DNA from: Artocarpus heterophyllus
Taxonomy: Eukaryota > Streptophyta > Magnoliopsida > Rosales > Moraceae
DNA: 64,000 nt
Direction of reading: 5' to 3'
NCBI GenBank assembly: GCA_025403435.1
Contig: CM046327.1
Coordinates: 17,236,440 to 17,300,439, forward strand
Below are positions 11,948 to 23,046 of this stretch, one piece after another. The position numbers and the translations under genes are program-made. How positions within the stretch are numbered: position 1 is the first letter of the stretch; the number at the start of each line of letters is the position of its first letter. The notes beneath the pieces were generated by a model. The model made no database searches. It was given only the letters and a program-made list of their open reading frames with translations, and was not told the DNA's origin.

Positions 11948-12592
11948 TTGATTACAAGTCCTGTCTTAATTGAGTACATGTTGATGGTCTTTCCGATCGT
12001 TTGATCGAGTTAATATTTTGCTCCTGAAAAAAATTCCCCCCCATTTTTGCTTGGTTTTTAGAGGGGATACTGAAAATGTCATTTAGCATCTATAATGCCT
12101 TCATAATCATTTTAATGCTTCATTTTTATTTTTATTTTTTTTGGTATCTTTCATAATCAGAATCATTTAGCATCAGTTGTTAGGAGGCTCCTAGGCCTAA
12201 TGTAAGTCCAGTTTGCTCGGCACGCGATACTGGATGGAACTTTTACTGTCACAAATGTAAGATTATGATGATTTTACTTTGCGTGCATGAACTAGAGCAT
12301 CCGAGCATCAAAGAATTCAGGGGCGTCCTAGTACCCGAACATCCGAGCACCGCAGAGCCAGGGCACTTGGAGCGTGTGACTGCTTGAGAACGTTAAATGT
12401 TAGGAGTTAAAACATATCAAAAACTTGTTTACAATACAAGAAGATGAACCAATTCTCATATTATAAAGAGAGAGAGAGAACAAGATGAACCCATTCTTTT
12501 TATCAAGAGGAGTAGAAATTTATCCTATTTATGTGAGAATTTTGAACTCATCCATTACTCAAATATCAGTAGTTTTTTTCGAGGCCAAGTTG
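11948..12592. other. 3' flank of the B3 gene
   Basis: Probable 3' UTR and intergenic sequence. A short patch at 12290-12380 repeats GAGCATCCGAGCA-like words. (GA)n at about 12467-12479. No gene recognised. Confidence 0.4.
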
Positions 12593-13280
12593 CGCGCTTT
12601 TTAATACTGAAGCTTTTGTGATATCCCACTGCCGCTGTAGTTTTCCCTTGTTCATTTTGCAACGTTCTTCGTTCAAGTGTTCATTTGATCCGAACTTTTA
12701 GTACAGATCATGTTTTTGTTGTTGGAAGAACGCGCTTTTTAATGCTGAAGCTTTGTGATATCCTTCTGCAACTATAGTTGTCTTGTTGGTTTTGCAAAGT
12801 TCTTGGTTCAAGTATTCATTTGATCAGAATTTTATAGGCCGTTTGATACGTAGGTTTAAAACCGTTTAAACAATAGAGACAGTTTAAACTGACGTTTAGT
12901 GCAGTGATAAGCAAGGCCAGTTCAAACCATAGAGGCCATTTTAAAGCAGTCAAATCCCCCACAATTGAAACTTTGCCCCTTCTTTAAGTTCACACAGTTT
13001 GAGCCATTTTCTACGGTAAAAATCATTCTCATTTTCGTTTTTCATTCATAAATCATAATTTTTCAAACTCTAATTCTCATTTTAAACTTGATGTGATGTT
13101 TTATTGTTGTTTTAAACCTTTAAGTTTTAAACGTCAGTTTAAAACCACCGTTTAAACCATACAGTCTAGAATCCACAGTTCAAACCATAAAGTTCTTAAC
13201 CACATCATTCCGAACTCAAGCACCAAACAAACCATTATTTTTTTTATTCAAGATCCTGTTTTTGTTGTTGGAAGAAATTT
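12593..13280. repeat. 138-bp tandem duplication interrupted by a MITE
   Basis: Unit 1 (12593-12730) begins CGCGCTTTTTAAT. Unit 2 begins with the same words at 12731, is broken at about 12834 by a TIR element, and resumes at about 13235-13280 (CCTGTTTTTGTTGTTGGAAG), matching the end of unit 1. The uninterrupted unit 1 serves as an empty-site reference. Confidence 0.7.
12835..13234. mobile_element. MITE inserted in tandem repeat unit 2
   Basis: About 400 bp with inverted ends (TAGGCCGTTTGATACG against ATGGTTTGTTTGGTGC) and internal GTTTAAAC/GTTTAAACC words. Its limits are set by comparison with the uninterrupted unit 1. Target duplication unclear because the flanks are T-rich. Confidence 0.6.
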
Positions 13281-14416
13281 TGTTTCAAACAATAGAAACC
13301 ATCAAATATATCTTGGAACTTTTTATTTCATAGTGGACATTTCCTCTTTTTTAAAGTGCATATTTACAAATGCTTCATATATACTATATGGTCAAGAAGA
13401 CATTAAAACTAATAAAAACAAAATAGCTGTTCAATTAATTTGGTTCATGTATATATTGCTCTTTTATACTTTCTAGTCCTTGAGCGAGACGAAGGGGGTT
13501 GTGCCTCTTGTTAATTTCAAAAGGCTACAATTTGAGTTCTTCATGTTTTGGCAGCTTTTTCTTGGCAATATCGTATTTGAATTTACAAAATGGTAACAAT
13601 TAATTCCAACTGGTAATTCAAAAAACAATTTTTAAAGGATGAGAAGAAATACGTAGACAAATACTTCTTTAAAAGTTCAGATAATTTAAAAAAAAAAGGC
13701 CTTAAGTGAAAGTGTAAATATGAAATAAAATTTGAAAGTGGTAAAATCTTATTTTTGCCCTTACAGATAGCCCATGTAGATTTAATTCAGTCTATTTAAA
13801 TGGAAAATAAAAAATTCAAAAGGTAAAGTGAGGAGCTTTGAAAGTTTTGGGGGTAGGGAAGTAGTGATTTTAAAATTCAAAGTGCAAAGTAAGGAGCTTT
13901 AAAAGTTCAGAAGGCAAAGTGGTGATTTTTATAAAGTTTAGGGACAAAGTAAGAGAGAGCCCAAAGTTTAAAGGTGATGGTGTTAATAACCTTTAAAATA
14001 ATTAAAAATAAAAATGTTGTAATTATTAAAGCAAAAAGTCAATCTATCAATCAATAAATTAAAATGCTAACTTTGCTATAACAAATTTAACATTAAAAAT
14101 GACATTATATTGGAGAGTTTTTTTTTTTTTTTTGGTTTTACACTCAAATATTATATTTATCATTGACACATTAATTTAGCATTGCAGCGAAAATACTCTT
14201 ATATTTTCTCTCATTAACTATTGGAGTTACCTCTTCTTCTAATCTAAAATTAATGAACTAGATTGTGAAGAAAAAAAATACAATAACGAAAATATCTAAC
14301 AATAGAAAAAATAAAGGCACATGTCCTAAAACTTTTTATTTTTATTTTTTCAAATTTTCACGTTGCTAGTATGAATTTGTTTAAGAAGGTATACTATTAA
14401 AATCAACCTTCCAATA
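13281..14416. other. intergenic sequence with degenerate short repeats
   Basis: 13800-13970 contains several variants of the word CAAAGTRAGGAGCTTTRAAAG. A poly-T tract is at about 14120-14135. No gene recognised. Confidence 0.4.
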
Positions 14417-14424
14417 CCTTTGAG

Positions 14425-15015
14425 TAGAGGTGGCAAAATCATGTTTGTGCCTTGTTCGTGTCGGTATATTTACAACACGATACGTTTAGCCTGAATACGA
14501 ACACAACACAATTAATAAACATGTCAAAAATGTAAACACGAACACGACACGCCTATAGCACGCGTAACACAACGTGACACGATTAACACGATTATTAAAC
14601 GTGCCGTGACAGGTTGACACGATAACAACACGCATATGACACGTTTATGACCCAATTAACTAAAAATTAAAAAAAATTAATTTTTTTTTTAAAAAAAGCC
14701 AATAAAGAAAATTAACAAAAACACAATATCTAATTAATACTAACATACTATAAATATTTCAAATATTTTTATTTTTAAGTTTAAATGTATTATAAATGGG
14801 CGGGTCGTGTCGTGCCGTGTCAACACGTTTACGGTCCATTTAATTAAACGTGTTAAGTCATGTTTAGCATGTTAACACGAATCTAGCACGTTTATTTTCG
14901 TGTTATTCGTACCAACCCATTTATGACACAATTAATAAACGTGTAGTCCAAACCAGTTTATCTCATGTCGTTTTTGTATCGTGTCATCGTCTCGTGTCTA
15001 AAATTACCGACCCTA
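14425..15015. mobile_element. non-autonomous hAT-like element with 8-bp target duplication
   Basis: 591 bp. The left end is TAGAGGTGGCAAAATCATG and the right end, reversed, is TAGGGTCGGTAATTTTAG. Direct repeats CCTTTGAG (14417-14424) and CCTTTGAA (15016-15023) flank it, matching at 7 of 8 positions, as expected for hAT insertion. The interior is dense in ACACG/CGTGT words and has no coding capacity. Related in composition to 7172-7860. Confidence 0.75.
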
Positions 15016-15253
15016 CCTTTGAATATGCAAACATCACTAATATTTTTAAGTCCTAGGTACCTTTTATAGGGGAGAATCTGTGGCAATGCCCACAAAATAT
15101 GCACCGCCAATAGTGTCCATTAATAAGCAGTTAAAATGCAATCGAACGACTGCTACTTTGTTGGCCCATTAGTACTGTAAGCCTCTGCCCATGAGATTGT
15201 GGTGAATTTTATTTTTTTTAACTTTCAACCGTCTTATTACTAAAATTTAATAG

Positions 15254-15346
15254 CTTGTTTGGTATTAGTTGATTCTAACTAATTTTTAGTTGAAAAAATA
15301 TAAAATTTTTATATATTATAATAAAAAAAATGACTAAAGTGTAAAG
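15254..15346. mobile_element. left half of a MITE split by copia element I
   Basis: Begins GCTTGTTTGGTATTAG and contains the TATAAAATTTTTATATATTATAA-type core seen in other small elements here. The right half resumes after the retrotransposon at 22282 and ends at about 22335 with an inverted, diverged terminus (reverse complement starts GGATGTATTAGAACTA). Confidence 0.45.
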
Positions 15347-15811
15347 TGTTGGATCAAAATCCAATTATGGGCCAATATATTAAATAAATGTAAATTAAAG
15401 GCTATCAATAAGGTTGCCCAATTAAAAGTGATCAATTTGGGTTTTGGGCTTTTAATGCATCATTAAGTGTGGGCCTCCTATGTGTAGAAACCAAAATTAT
15501 AATTACTAATTTTATGATGGGCTAAATTGGTAATTAAGGATAATTGCTGGGGTTTAGCAATTATATAAAGGGGTTGTGGTCTCCAAGTCAGTATGTACAT
15601 TATTTTTCTGTTACCCATCTACAGAGAAATTACAGAGCATTCTGATAGGGAGGATTTACGTACCAGACTTGGAAAATCTTCAACCAAAAGACTCAAGAAT
15701 CACATTCTATCCATGGATTCAGGTTAGCTTCCGCATCTTATTAATATTCTTGATGATTTGACATGAACGATCCTGGGTGATGATGGTTTTCATCACAATT
15801 TTATTCTAACA
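15347..15811 (+). repeat. 5' LTR of copia element I
   Basis: Begins TGTTGGATCAAAATCC and ends CTAACA. TATATAAAGG at about 15562-15571 is a likely promoter TATA element. Same length as the 3' LTR. Confidence 0.95.
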
Positions 15812-15827
15812 AGTAGTATCTAGAGCC
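15812..15827 (+). other. primer binding site, mutated
   Basis: Directly follows the 5' LTR. It resembles the plant initiator-methionine tRNA complement TGGTATCAGAGC but has a G-to-A change and an inserted T (TAGTATCTAGAGCC). Confidence 0.8.
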
Positions 15828-16177
15828 TCTTCATGTTGAATCATTGAGAATCAATAATTTTCTATATGTGATTCTCATTAAAAAATTCTCAAATCTAACA
15901 ATCTACAGTTTCTTTAAAATTGTTGAATTTGAGAACAATTGTTTGAATTTTTGGTTGAATACAATTCGGTTTCTTTGAACCATTTATACGACACGCTTGC
16001 CGAAAAGATAAGAACATCCATTTTTTTGTTTTTTTTCTGTTTTAATTGATTTGATTGCTTCACGTTGCTGAGGAACAGAAAGGAAAAGGAAAAATTAAAA
16101 TAAAAAAAAGTTATTATCATTTTGTTTGTATATATGCATATATATATATATATATATATATGGATTTTTTGTTGGTT

Positions 16178-16830
16178 TTAGTCGGGAATAAGGAAAGCCG
16201 ACGGCATCATTACCGTCGCCGACGAAACACTCCGTGCGCGGCTGTGAGGCTGCGCCGGAAAGACAGTGTTGCGGCCTCTGGCCGCGGCGGAGCTGGAAAG
16301 CGGCGGCCACAGAGGTCGCCGCATAAAAAAAAAAAATGAAAGGGCTTTCGCCGGAGGCTGGCCCCATGACTGCTGGCATCGGCCGAGTCTGGGAGCGACC
16401 ATCAGGTCGCGCCGGAGTAGACGGCCGCAGCACGGGGGCGGCGGCTGTTAGGCCGCCCGTCGTCTTCACCCAGGGGTCGAAAGACCCTTAGGGCTGCTTG
16501 AGGAAAGGTCAAGGCTTTAGCCCAGACCTGAGGCCTTTTTTACATGAGCCCGATTGGGCCCGTGATTAGTTCAAACCCAGGGACTCAACCCCTAGGTTAT
16601 CGGAAAAAAAAAAAAAAAAAAAAAAAAAAGGATACACGGGCCGGCCCGTGACTGGACTTTTCTACACGGGCTGGGCCCGTGACTGGTCAGATCCCCAGGG
16701 GTTCAACCCCTGGGTGACCTGAAAAAAAAAAAAAGGAAATAAAGGGGGCTGGTTTAGGATCCGGGTAGGGTTCTCCCGACCCGGTCCAGCCCCGACCCCG
16801 TCAATGTTGACCTTGACCAATTTTTTTTAT
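16178..16830 (+). other. GC-rich leader segment of copia element I
   Basis: A markedly GC-rich block in an AT-rich element, between the primer binding site and gag. 16553-16735 holds three related modules carrying GGGCCCGTG followed by paired CCCAGGG/CCCCTGGG words and an A tract. One contains the perfect 16-bp palindrome CACGGGCCGGCCCGTG (16635-16650). No conserved coding frame is evident on either strand; it is probably untranslated leader. Confidence 0.7.
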
Positions 16831-17292
16831 TTTTTATTTTTTAATTTTGGTCATTTTTGGTGCAATTTTAAATTCAAATATTGGTATTTTATATATATTT
16901 TGAGATGAATTAATTGAAGCAACATGTCACCAAAGTGGCCTCTCTTGTGGAAATTAATTTGTTTTGAAATATAAAAGGTTGTGTTTATGTAACTTATGTG
17001 AATATTGACTGTCCCAAAGGAAGGCAATATTTGACAGAATTGCATGTACACCTGTGGTGATAAACACGTGATGATTATTTGGTTTTACATGTAAGCAATA
17101 AATCAGCCCAAAGGAAGATTTATTGTTTGACATGTTCTTATTGTCAGTGTTTGATTACTACACCAAGATATCACTTACAAGTTAATATATCTGTCCAAAG
17201 ACTAAATATTAATGGAGTGCCCGATATCTTGAGATGGGTTTACCTTTATTTGGATTTATTATTGTTATTATGGATTCTTATGTGAGCTTGTT

Positions 17293-17935
17293 TTGGTTTT
17301 GTTTATTTTGTTCTTTGTTTCAGCTACTAGTTCTGCCTCTAATATTACTGCCAACATCAATTCAATTCCTATGCTGAATGGTAGCAACTTCAAATCATGG
17401 CAAGAGAACCTCCTAATAGTTCTCGGAGTCATGGATCTCGACCTTGCGTTAAGGGTTCCTTCTCCCACACCTCTTACAGATAAAAGTTCCTCTGATCAAA
17501 AGAAGGACATGGAAAGGTGGGAGAAGTCAAATCGCATGTGTATGATGATCATGAAGAAGGCCATTCCAGAAGCATTCAGGGGCACTATATCGGAAACGAT
17601 AAAGACAATCAAAGAGTTCCTTGAGGACATTGAGAAGACATTTGCCAAAAATGAAAAGGCTGAAACAAGTACACTTTTGGCAAACCTCATCTCAATGAGA
17701 TACAAAAGTAAAGGGAACATTAGGGAGTACATCATGGAGATGTCTCATCTTGCTTCAAAATTAAGAGCACTTAAGCTTGACCTTTCTGAAGACTTGCTAG
17801 TGCATTTGGTTCTTCTATCTCTTCCTGCACATTTCAGTCAGTTTAAGGTGAGCTACAACTGCCAAAAGGAGACTTGGTCTCTTAATGAGCTCATCTCACA
17901 TTGTGTACAAGAAGAGGAAAGGTTAAGCAAGAAAA
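17293..17935 (+). pseudogene. gag: copia I gag (frameshifted)
   Basis: Encodes the structural Gag protein that forms the cytoplasmic virus-like particle. The start of the recognisable domain is the motif LNGSNFKSWQENLLIVLGVM. The frame is open until about 17933, where the homologous reading moves to another frame. The pattern fits loss of one A in GGTTAAGC. Downstream in the new frame is the zinc knuckle (about 18066-18107), reading [14 protein letters not shown]. Its second Cys is Tyr, so CX2CX4HX4C is broken. The true start codon is uncertain: 17293 is simply the first codon of the open stretch. Confidence 0.85.
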
Positions 17936-20900
17936 GACAGAAAGTGCTCACTTGGCTAATACTTCCAAGGACAAAGGGAAGAAAAGGAAGTACGATAAGG
18001 AAGCTGCAGTTACGGCACCTCAAAAGAAGCAACAAAAGAGACCGGTTGATCCGGAAGGTACGGGTTGTTTCTTCTATGGAGCTGCAGGACATAAGAAGAA
18101 GCATTGCACCAATTATCACGCTTGGCATGCTAGAAAAGGTATGCTTCTTAATTTGGTTTATTCTAAGGTTAATTTAACTTCGGTACCTAAACACACTTGG
18201 TGGATGGATTCTGGTGCGACCACTCACATTAGTGTGTCTATGCAGGGATGCCTGAGATGCCGAAAGCCAACTGATGGTGAAAGATACATCTACGTGGGCG
18301 ATGGCAAGAAAGTTGAAGTTGAAGCAATAGGAAAATTTAGATTATTGTTAAAGACTGGATTTTATTTGGATCTTAATGAAACATTTATTGTACCGTCTTT
18401 TAGACGGAATTTGATTTCTATTTCAGCTTTGGACAAATCTGGTTATTCTTGTTCATTTGGAAATGAAAAATTTAGTTTGTTTCATGATTCAAAATTAGTA
18501 GGTTCCGGTTCTTTATCAGGTTACGATAATCTTTATTTGCTTGATACAATTGCTTCATTTAATGAATCCTTGCAATTAAGTACACGAGGTATAAAGAGAA
18601 AATTAACCAATGAGAATTCAGCTGCGTTATGCCACCAGAGATTGGGTCATATCTCCAGAAGGAGAATAGAGAGACTTGTGTCAGACGAAATTCTCGACCC
18701 CTTAGACTTTACAGATTTTGATATTTGTGTTAACTGTATTAAGGGAAAACAAACCAATAAAAGGAGATTTGAAACCAATTGGACTTTGAACGTCTTAGAA
18801 CTTATACATACAGACATTTGTGGGCCATTCCCTATGGCTTCTTGGAATGGTCAACAATATTTTATAACGTTCATAGACGATTTTTTCAGATATAGCTACA
18901 TATATCTCATTCATGAAAAGTCACAGTCGCTGGATGTGTTCAAAAATTATAAGGCTGAAGTTGAAAATCAACTCAGCAAAAGGATTAAAAGCGTCAGATC
19001 TTACCGTGGTGGTGAATACTATGGTAGATATGACGGTTCAGGTGAACAACGTCCGGGACCGTTTGCTAAGTTCCTAGAGGAAAGCGGTATCGTCCCACAG
19101 TACACTATGCCGGGTTCGCCCACTATGAATGGTGTTGCTGAAAGACGAAACAGAACGCTTAAGGACATGGTGAAGAGTATGATTTCTCATTCTACCTTAC
19201 CAGAATCACTCTGGGGAGAAGCACTTAAGACTGCAGCATATATCCTTAACAGGGTTCCAACTAAAGCAACTACCAAAACCCCTTACGAACTTTGGACGGG
19301 CAAGAAGCCTAGTCTAAAGCATTTACATGTTTGGGGATGTCCAGCTGAGGCAAGGCCTTATAGGCCTAATGAAAAGAATCTGGACTCGAGGATGGTTAGT
19401 TGTTATTTTATTGGATACTCTGAAAGATCCAGAGGGTACAAGTTTTATGATCCCACGACCAAATCGATATTTGAGACGGGAAATGCCAAGTTCTTTGAGG
19501 ATGTCGAGTTTGCGGGGGGAGATATGGTTAGGGACTTTGTCTTTGAAGAGGAATATGTTGATATTCCCACAGTTGTTATTGACATTGATTAGGTTCCTAC
19601 TCTTGACATCGTTCAAGAAGTAGACCCAAATCAAGACAATGTCGGAGAACCTCCTATTCCAGAAATTGTTCCAGAAGAACAAACTCAACCACCTCAAGAA
19701 CCTATGCCATTAAGGAGATCCACTAGAGAAAGGAGAAGTGCGGTGCCAGATGATTACATTATATTTCTCCAAGAACATGAGTATGACATTGGTATGGTGG
19801 AAGATGATCCAATCAACTTCCGTCAAGCCATGGAAGGTTCTAGATCTCAAGAGTGGATTGATGCCATGAATGAAGAGATAAAGTCTATGAAAGACAATGA
19901 CCTTTGGGATCTTGTCCCATTGCCTGAAGGTGCGAAATCCATTGGTTGCAAATGGATATTTAAGACCAAAAGGGATTCGAAAGGCAATGTGGAGAGGTAT
20001 AAGGCTCGTCTTGTCGCTAAAGGCTTTACACAGAAAGAAGGCATTGATTATAAAGAGACTTTCTCTCCGGTTTCTTCGAAAGACTCTTTTAGGATTATAA
20101 TGGCATTAGTGGCACATTTTGATCTTGAGCTTTATCAGATGGATGTTAAGACTGCGTTCCTCAATGGTGACATTGATGAAACAATCTATATGGTGCAACC
20201 AGAAAACTTTGTGTCAGGAGATGCAAAGAAGATAGTTTACAAATTAAAGAAATCTATCTATGGGCTCAAGCAAGCTTCTCGTCAATGGTATTACAAATTT
20301 CATCAGGTTATCATCTCGTTCGGTTTTGAGATGAATTTGGTCGATGATTGTATATACCACAAGTTCAGTGGGAGTAAGTATATTTTTCTGGTTTTATATG
20401 TCGATGACATTTTGCTTGCCAGCAACGATATAGGCTTGTTGCACGAAACCAAGAGATTTCTATCAAAGAAATTTGAGATGAAAGATCTTGGTGACGCCTC
20501 TTTTGTGTTGGGTATACAGATACACAGGGATCGCTCTCGGATCATTTTAGGATTATCACAAAAGGGCTATATCGAAAAGACTCTTAAGAGATATGACATG
20601 CAGGATTGTAAACCAGGTGATACCCCTGTGGCTAAGGGAGACAAGTTTAATCTCAATCAGTGCCCTAAGAATGATTTTGAGGTTAAGGAAATACAGAAGA
20701 TTCCTTATGCGTCAGTAGTAGGGAGTCTAATGTATGCTTAGGTTTGTACGCATCCGGATATTGCGTACGTTACAGGGATGTTGGGCAGGTACTTAACCAA
20801 TTCTGGAAAGGATCACTGGGTAGCAGCCAAACGAGTCTTGAGGTATTTTCAGAGAACAAAGGATTACATGCTCACATATCGGAGGTCAGAACAGCTTGAG

Positions 20901-21383
20901 ATCATTGGGTATACTAACTCTGATTTTGCTGGATGCCAAGATAGTATGAAATCTACATCGGGCTATGTCTACCTTCTGGCTGGAGGTGCTGTCTCTTGGA
21001 AGAGTGCTAAACAGTCTCTTATAGCATCTTCTACAATGGCGGCAGAGTTCATAGCGTGTTATGAGGCGTCCAATCATGGAATATGGCTGTGAAATTTTGT
21101 TACAGGGCTGCGTATAGTGGACAGTATTCAAAGACCACTCAAGATATTTTGTGACAATAAGTCAGCAGTTTTGTATTCCAACAACAACAGGAGCTCGACG
21201 AAGTCAAAGCATATAGAGATCAAGTTCCTAGTTGTGAAAGAAAGAGTTCAGAGTGGACAGTTGTCTATAGAGCACATCGGTACAAACTCCATGATTGCGG
21301 ATCCGCTTACTAAAGGATTGCCACCCAAAATGTTTCATGAGCACACTGCTCGTATGGGTGTCATATCATTTCAGGATATTTAG
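17936..21383 (+). pseudogene. pol: copia I pol (protease, integrase, RT, RNase H) with three stops
   Basis: One continuous frame encodes, in order, the end of gag, an aspartic protease (MDSGATTH, about 18205), the GAG-pre-integrase zinc region (HQRLGH), integrase, reverse transcriptase with YVDD (about 20398) and RNase H. It is cut by stops at 19590-19592 (TAG), 20739-20741 (TAG) and 21090-21092 (TGA). The second lies in the conserved SLMYA-Q-VC motif and the third after GIWL, consistent with CAG to TAG and CGA to TGA. In integrase the second catalytic Asp of the usual RSDRGGE is Tyr (TAC at 19002-19004), one G-to-T change. First Asp (HTD) and Glu (NGVAERRN) remain. Confidence 0.92.
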
Positions 21384-21800
21384 TTTTAGTGGGAGTTTGT
21401 AATTTTAAATGCTCTTATGATATAGACATTTTTAATTATTTCAGTTTATGGATATTTTGAGGTTATTTTCTGTAGAAATAAAGTTTTCAGTTTATTTACA
21501 CTCTGATTTTGGTATGGTTTGATCTCACTAAAGTTTTCAGGTGGACCAGTTGGAAATAGGCATGTTAAGATTACATTGCATGAAATTTCCATGCTACACA
21601 TCCATGCTTGATCTTGTCATTAGTTGTATTGGTATATGTGATCATTGATGGGTCTAGTTATGACATATGTAACGAAGGTCGTTTTGGTCCTATATTGATA
21701 TGGTTAATGGACAAGATTGTTGAGGTGCATAAGGTTTTGATAGCAAAATTCATCAGCTCATAAGGTATAATTCACATTTATAAAGTTTCATATATAGTCC

Positions 21801-21811
21801 GAGTGGGAGAT
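21801..21811 (+). other. polypurine tract of copia element I
   Basis: GAGTGGGAGAT directly precedes the 3' LTR and would prime plus-strand synthesis. A second purine-rich, similar word (AGTGGGAG) lies just after the pol stop at about 21388-21395. Confidence 0.8.
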
Positions 21812-22276
21812 TGTTGGATCAAAATCCAATTATGGGCCAACATATTAAATAAATGTGAATTAAAGGCTATCAATAAGGTTGCCCAATTAAAAGTGATCAA
21901 TTTGAGTTTTGGGCTTTTAATGCATCATTAAGTGTGGGCCTCCTTTGTGTAGAGACCAAAATTATAATTACTAATTTTATGATGGGCTAAATTGGTAATT
22001 AAGGATAATTGCTAGGGTTTAGCAATTATATAAAGGGGTTGTGGTCCCCAAGTCAGTATGTACATTATTTTTCTATTACCCATCTACAGAGACATTACAG
22101 AGCATTCTGATAGGGAGGATTTACGTATCAGACTTGGAAGATCTTCAACCAAAAGACTCAAGAATCACATTCTATCCATGGATTCAGGTTAGCTTCCGCA
22201 TCTTATTAATGTTCTTGATGATTTGACATGAACGATCCTGAGTGATGATGGTTTTCATCATAATTTTATTCTAACA
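21812..22276 (+). repeat. 3' LTR of copia element I
   Basis: 465 bp, TGTTGG...CTAACA, about 97% identical to the 5' LTR by eye, with no indels seen. Confidence 0.95.
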
Positions 22277-22281
22277 TAAAG

Positions 22282-23041
22282 ATCTCATACGCTACAATAT
22301 TTATAATTTAAACAATAGTTCTAATACATCCTATGAAGCATCTTCAAGTATTAATTTCTTCGTCAAGAATGGAAGCCTCATCTGTCAATTAAAAGCAAGA
22401 GAGATAAATCACCCTTTTGGACTATATTCATTTTGTAAAAACACTTAAACCAAGACCAAATCCATCAAACCACATTAACTTGTTAAAAATTGGAATCCTT
22501 AACGCCGAGTAAAACCAGACCTCAAAATAAAAATTAAAAAAAAAAAAAGAAGAGGCAAAACCCAAGCTCTTCTTAATTAACCAATCTAGCTTGATCTCAA
22601 TCCCCAATTTCGTATATTTCTCTCTCCCTTAAATTAATTGCTTTCCACACAGAACGCAATCAAAATGACCACTTTATTACTGGATCGTTCGAGCCTGGTC
22701 TTCTCTTCGATCTTGGACCGAATGTCGAACCCAAGGGGGTTTATCATTGACGGAAGAAAAAGACAAACTTTCTTGCTTAAAAGATATTGCATATCGAATG
22801 GGCTTGAAGAACCATTTCTTAGTGAAAAAAAAAAAAAAAAGAGTACGGATTTCTAAAATAAAACAAATATTGTGTGTGTGCAATGCTATATTAACATTTG
22901 ATACACCTTATTTTGTAACCATTAATTGTATATAATGGATAGAGTATACAATGGTCTTACTTTTTATAGGTGCCAAGCTTGGTAAACTGTTTGCTGTAAC
23001 TAAAACTTGTCGTCGCCACAAATCTCGTGGTTAAAAGTTTT
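22282..23041. other. spacer between copia elements I and II
   Basis: Starts with the right half of the split MITE (to about 22335). 22540-22860 looks like leader plus a short open stretch from ATG 22664 that runs into an A tract at 22825-22840. No family recognised and no supported gene. Confidence 0.35.
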
Positions 23042-23046
23042 AGTCA

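Larger units (their letters stand above)
15347..22276 (+). mobile_element. Ty1/copia LTR retrotransposon I (complete, inactivated)
   Basis: 6930 bp, bounded by 465-bp LTRs and the 5-bp target duplication TAAAG (15342-15346 and 22277-22281). Order inside: primer binding site, GC-rich leader, gag, protease, integrase, reverse transcriptase, RNase H, polypurine tract, which is the Ty1/copia order. Counting by eye, the LTRs differ at about 14 of 465 positions (about 3%). The coding region has one gag frameshift, three in-frame stops and a changed integrase catalytic residue, so it cannot be autonomous. Confidence 0.95.

Noticed and set aside
15576..15761. 61-codon open stretch, repeated at 22041-22226
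   Set aside because: Lies wholly inside the LTRs of copia I, so the repetition reflects the LTR pair and not a gene.
16095..16469. 124-codon minus-strand open stretch in a GC-rich block
   Set aside because: GC-rich sequence has few stops on either strand. It is retrotransposon leader with no recognised domain.
22638..22856. Short open stretch with leader-like upstream sequence
   Set aside because: No family recognised and it ends in an A tract. Insufficient support for a gene.
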